A stretch of 42,869 nucleotides of DNA from Apostichopus parvimensis (lineage: Eukaryota > Echinodermata > Holothuroidea > Aspidochirotida > Stichopodidae), in the NCBI GenBank assembly GCA_000934455.1, contig KN884530.1, positions 1 through 42,869 of the forward strand, given 5' to 3'. The position numbers and the translations under genes are program-made. Below the pieces are notes generated by a model. That model was not told where the DNA came from. It saw only the letters and a list, made by a program, of their open reading frames with translations, and made no database searches. Within the stretch, counting starts at the first letter, position 1, and the number at the start of each line of letters is the position of its first letter. Below are positions 42,848 to 42,869 of this stretch, in pieces.

Positions 42848-42869
42848 CTGTAAAAAGTGAAAGACATTG

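Noticed and set aside
1-42869. tRNA or rRNA genes
   Set aside because: No clover-leaf with a convincing A and B box and no conserved rRNA strings were noticed; a covariance search was not possible.

Overview
This is eukaryotic, AT-rich, intron- and repeat-dominated genomic DNA. There is no operon structure, no long uninterrupted host ORF, and the short coding islands are bounded by AG acceptors and GT donors. The mix of elements (Ginger-like, hAT, P-element, TTAA-type MITEs, LINEs, a Gypsy relic) and of multi-copy invertebrate gene families (CXC-tailed protein, KMT5A-like SET, a GGG/FFP ubiquitin-like fold) suggests a marine invertebrate, probably a non-vertebrate deuterostome such as an echinoderm. 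That placement is inference only.

Nearly all coding signal lies on the minus strand. Reading that strand from the right: a P-element/THAP9-like transposase relic (42.8-41.4 kb); five phase-compatible exons of a host gene (39985 down to 28255) with an acidic N-terminus and a beta-grasp-like domain, possibly continued by an exon near 26.5 kb; a U2-snRNA-headed structured RNA (27.7 kb); a 4.5-kb long-TIR element carrying the CXC-tailed gene (20862-25363); pieces of KMT5A-like SET genes (17.1, 13.2 and 12.6 kb) whose exons are out of order; a Gypsy fossil (16.0-14.9 kb); a 3.9-kb Ginger-like element with integrase, Cys-rich knot and Ulp1-like domains (6300-10192); and exons of another host gene ending at 1167.

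Right of 32 kb the DNA is dominated by repeats: a TGACCT/AGGTCA-rich array (35.0-38.5 kb) split by a 1677-bp hAT-type element with a perfect 8-bp target duplication, an older segmental duplication, and a hairpin with repeated CAGTAAYTACTG palindromes. A LINE 3'-end tag with a terminal stem-loop occurs four times; one copy sits inside the Ginger-like element with a perfect 15-bp target duplication.

The most novel candidate is the 4.5-kb element at 20862-25363. It joins a widespread but unexplained invertebrate gene family to long terminal inverted repeats and a TTA target duplication, which suggests the family is mobile. All calls come from reading by eye; no similarity search was run.
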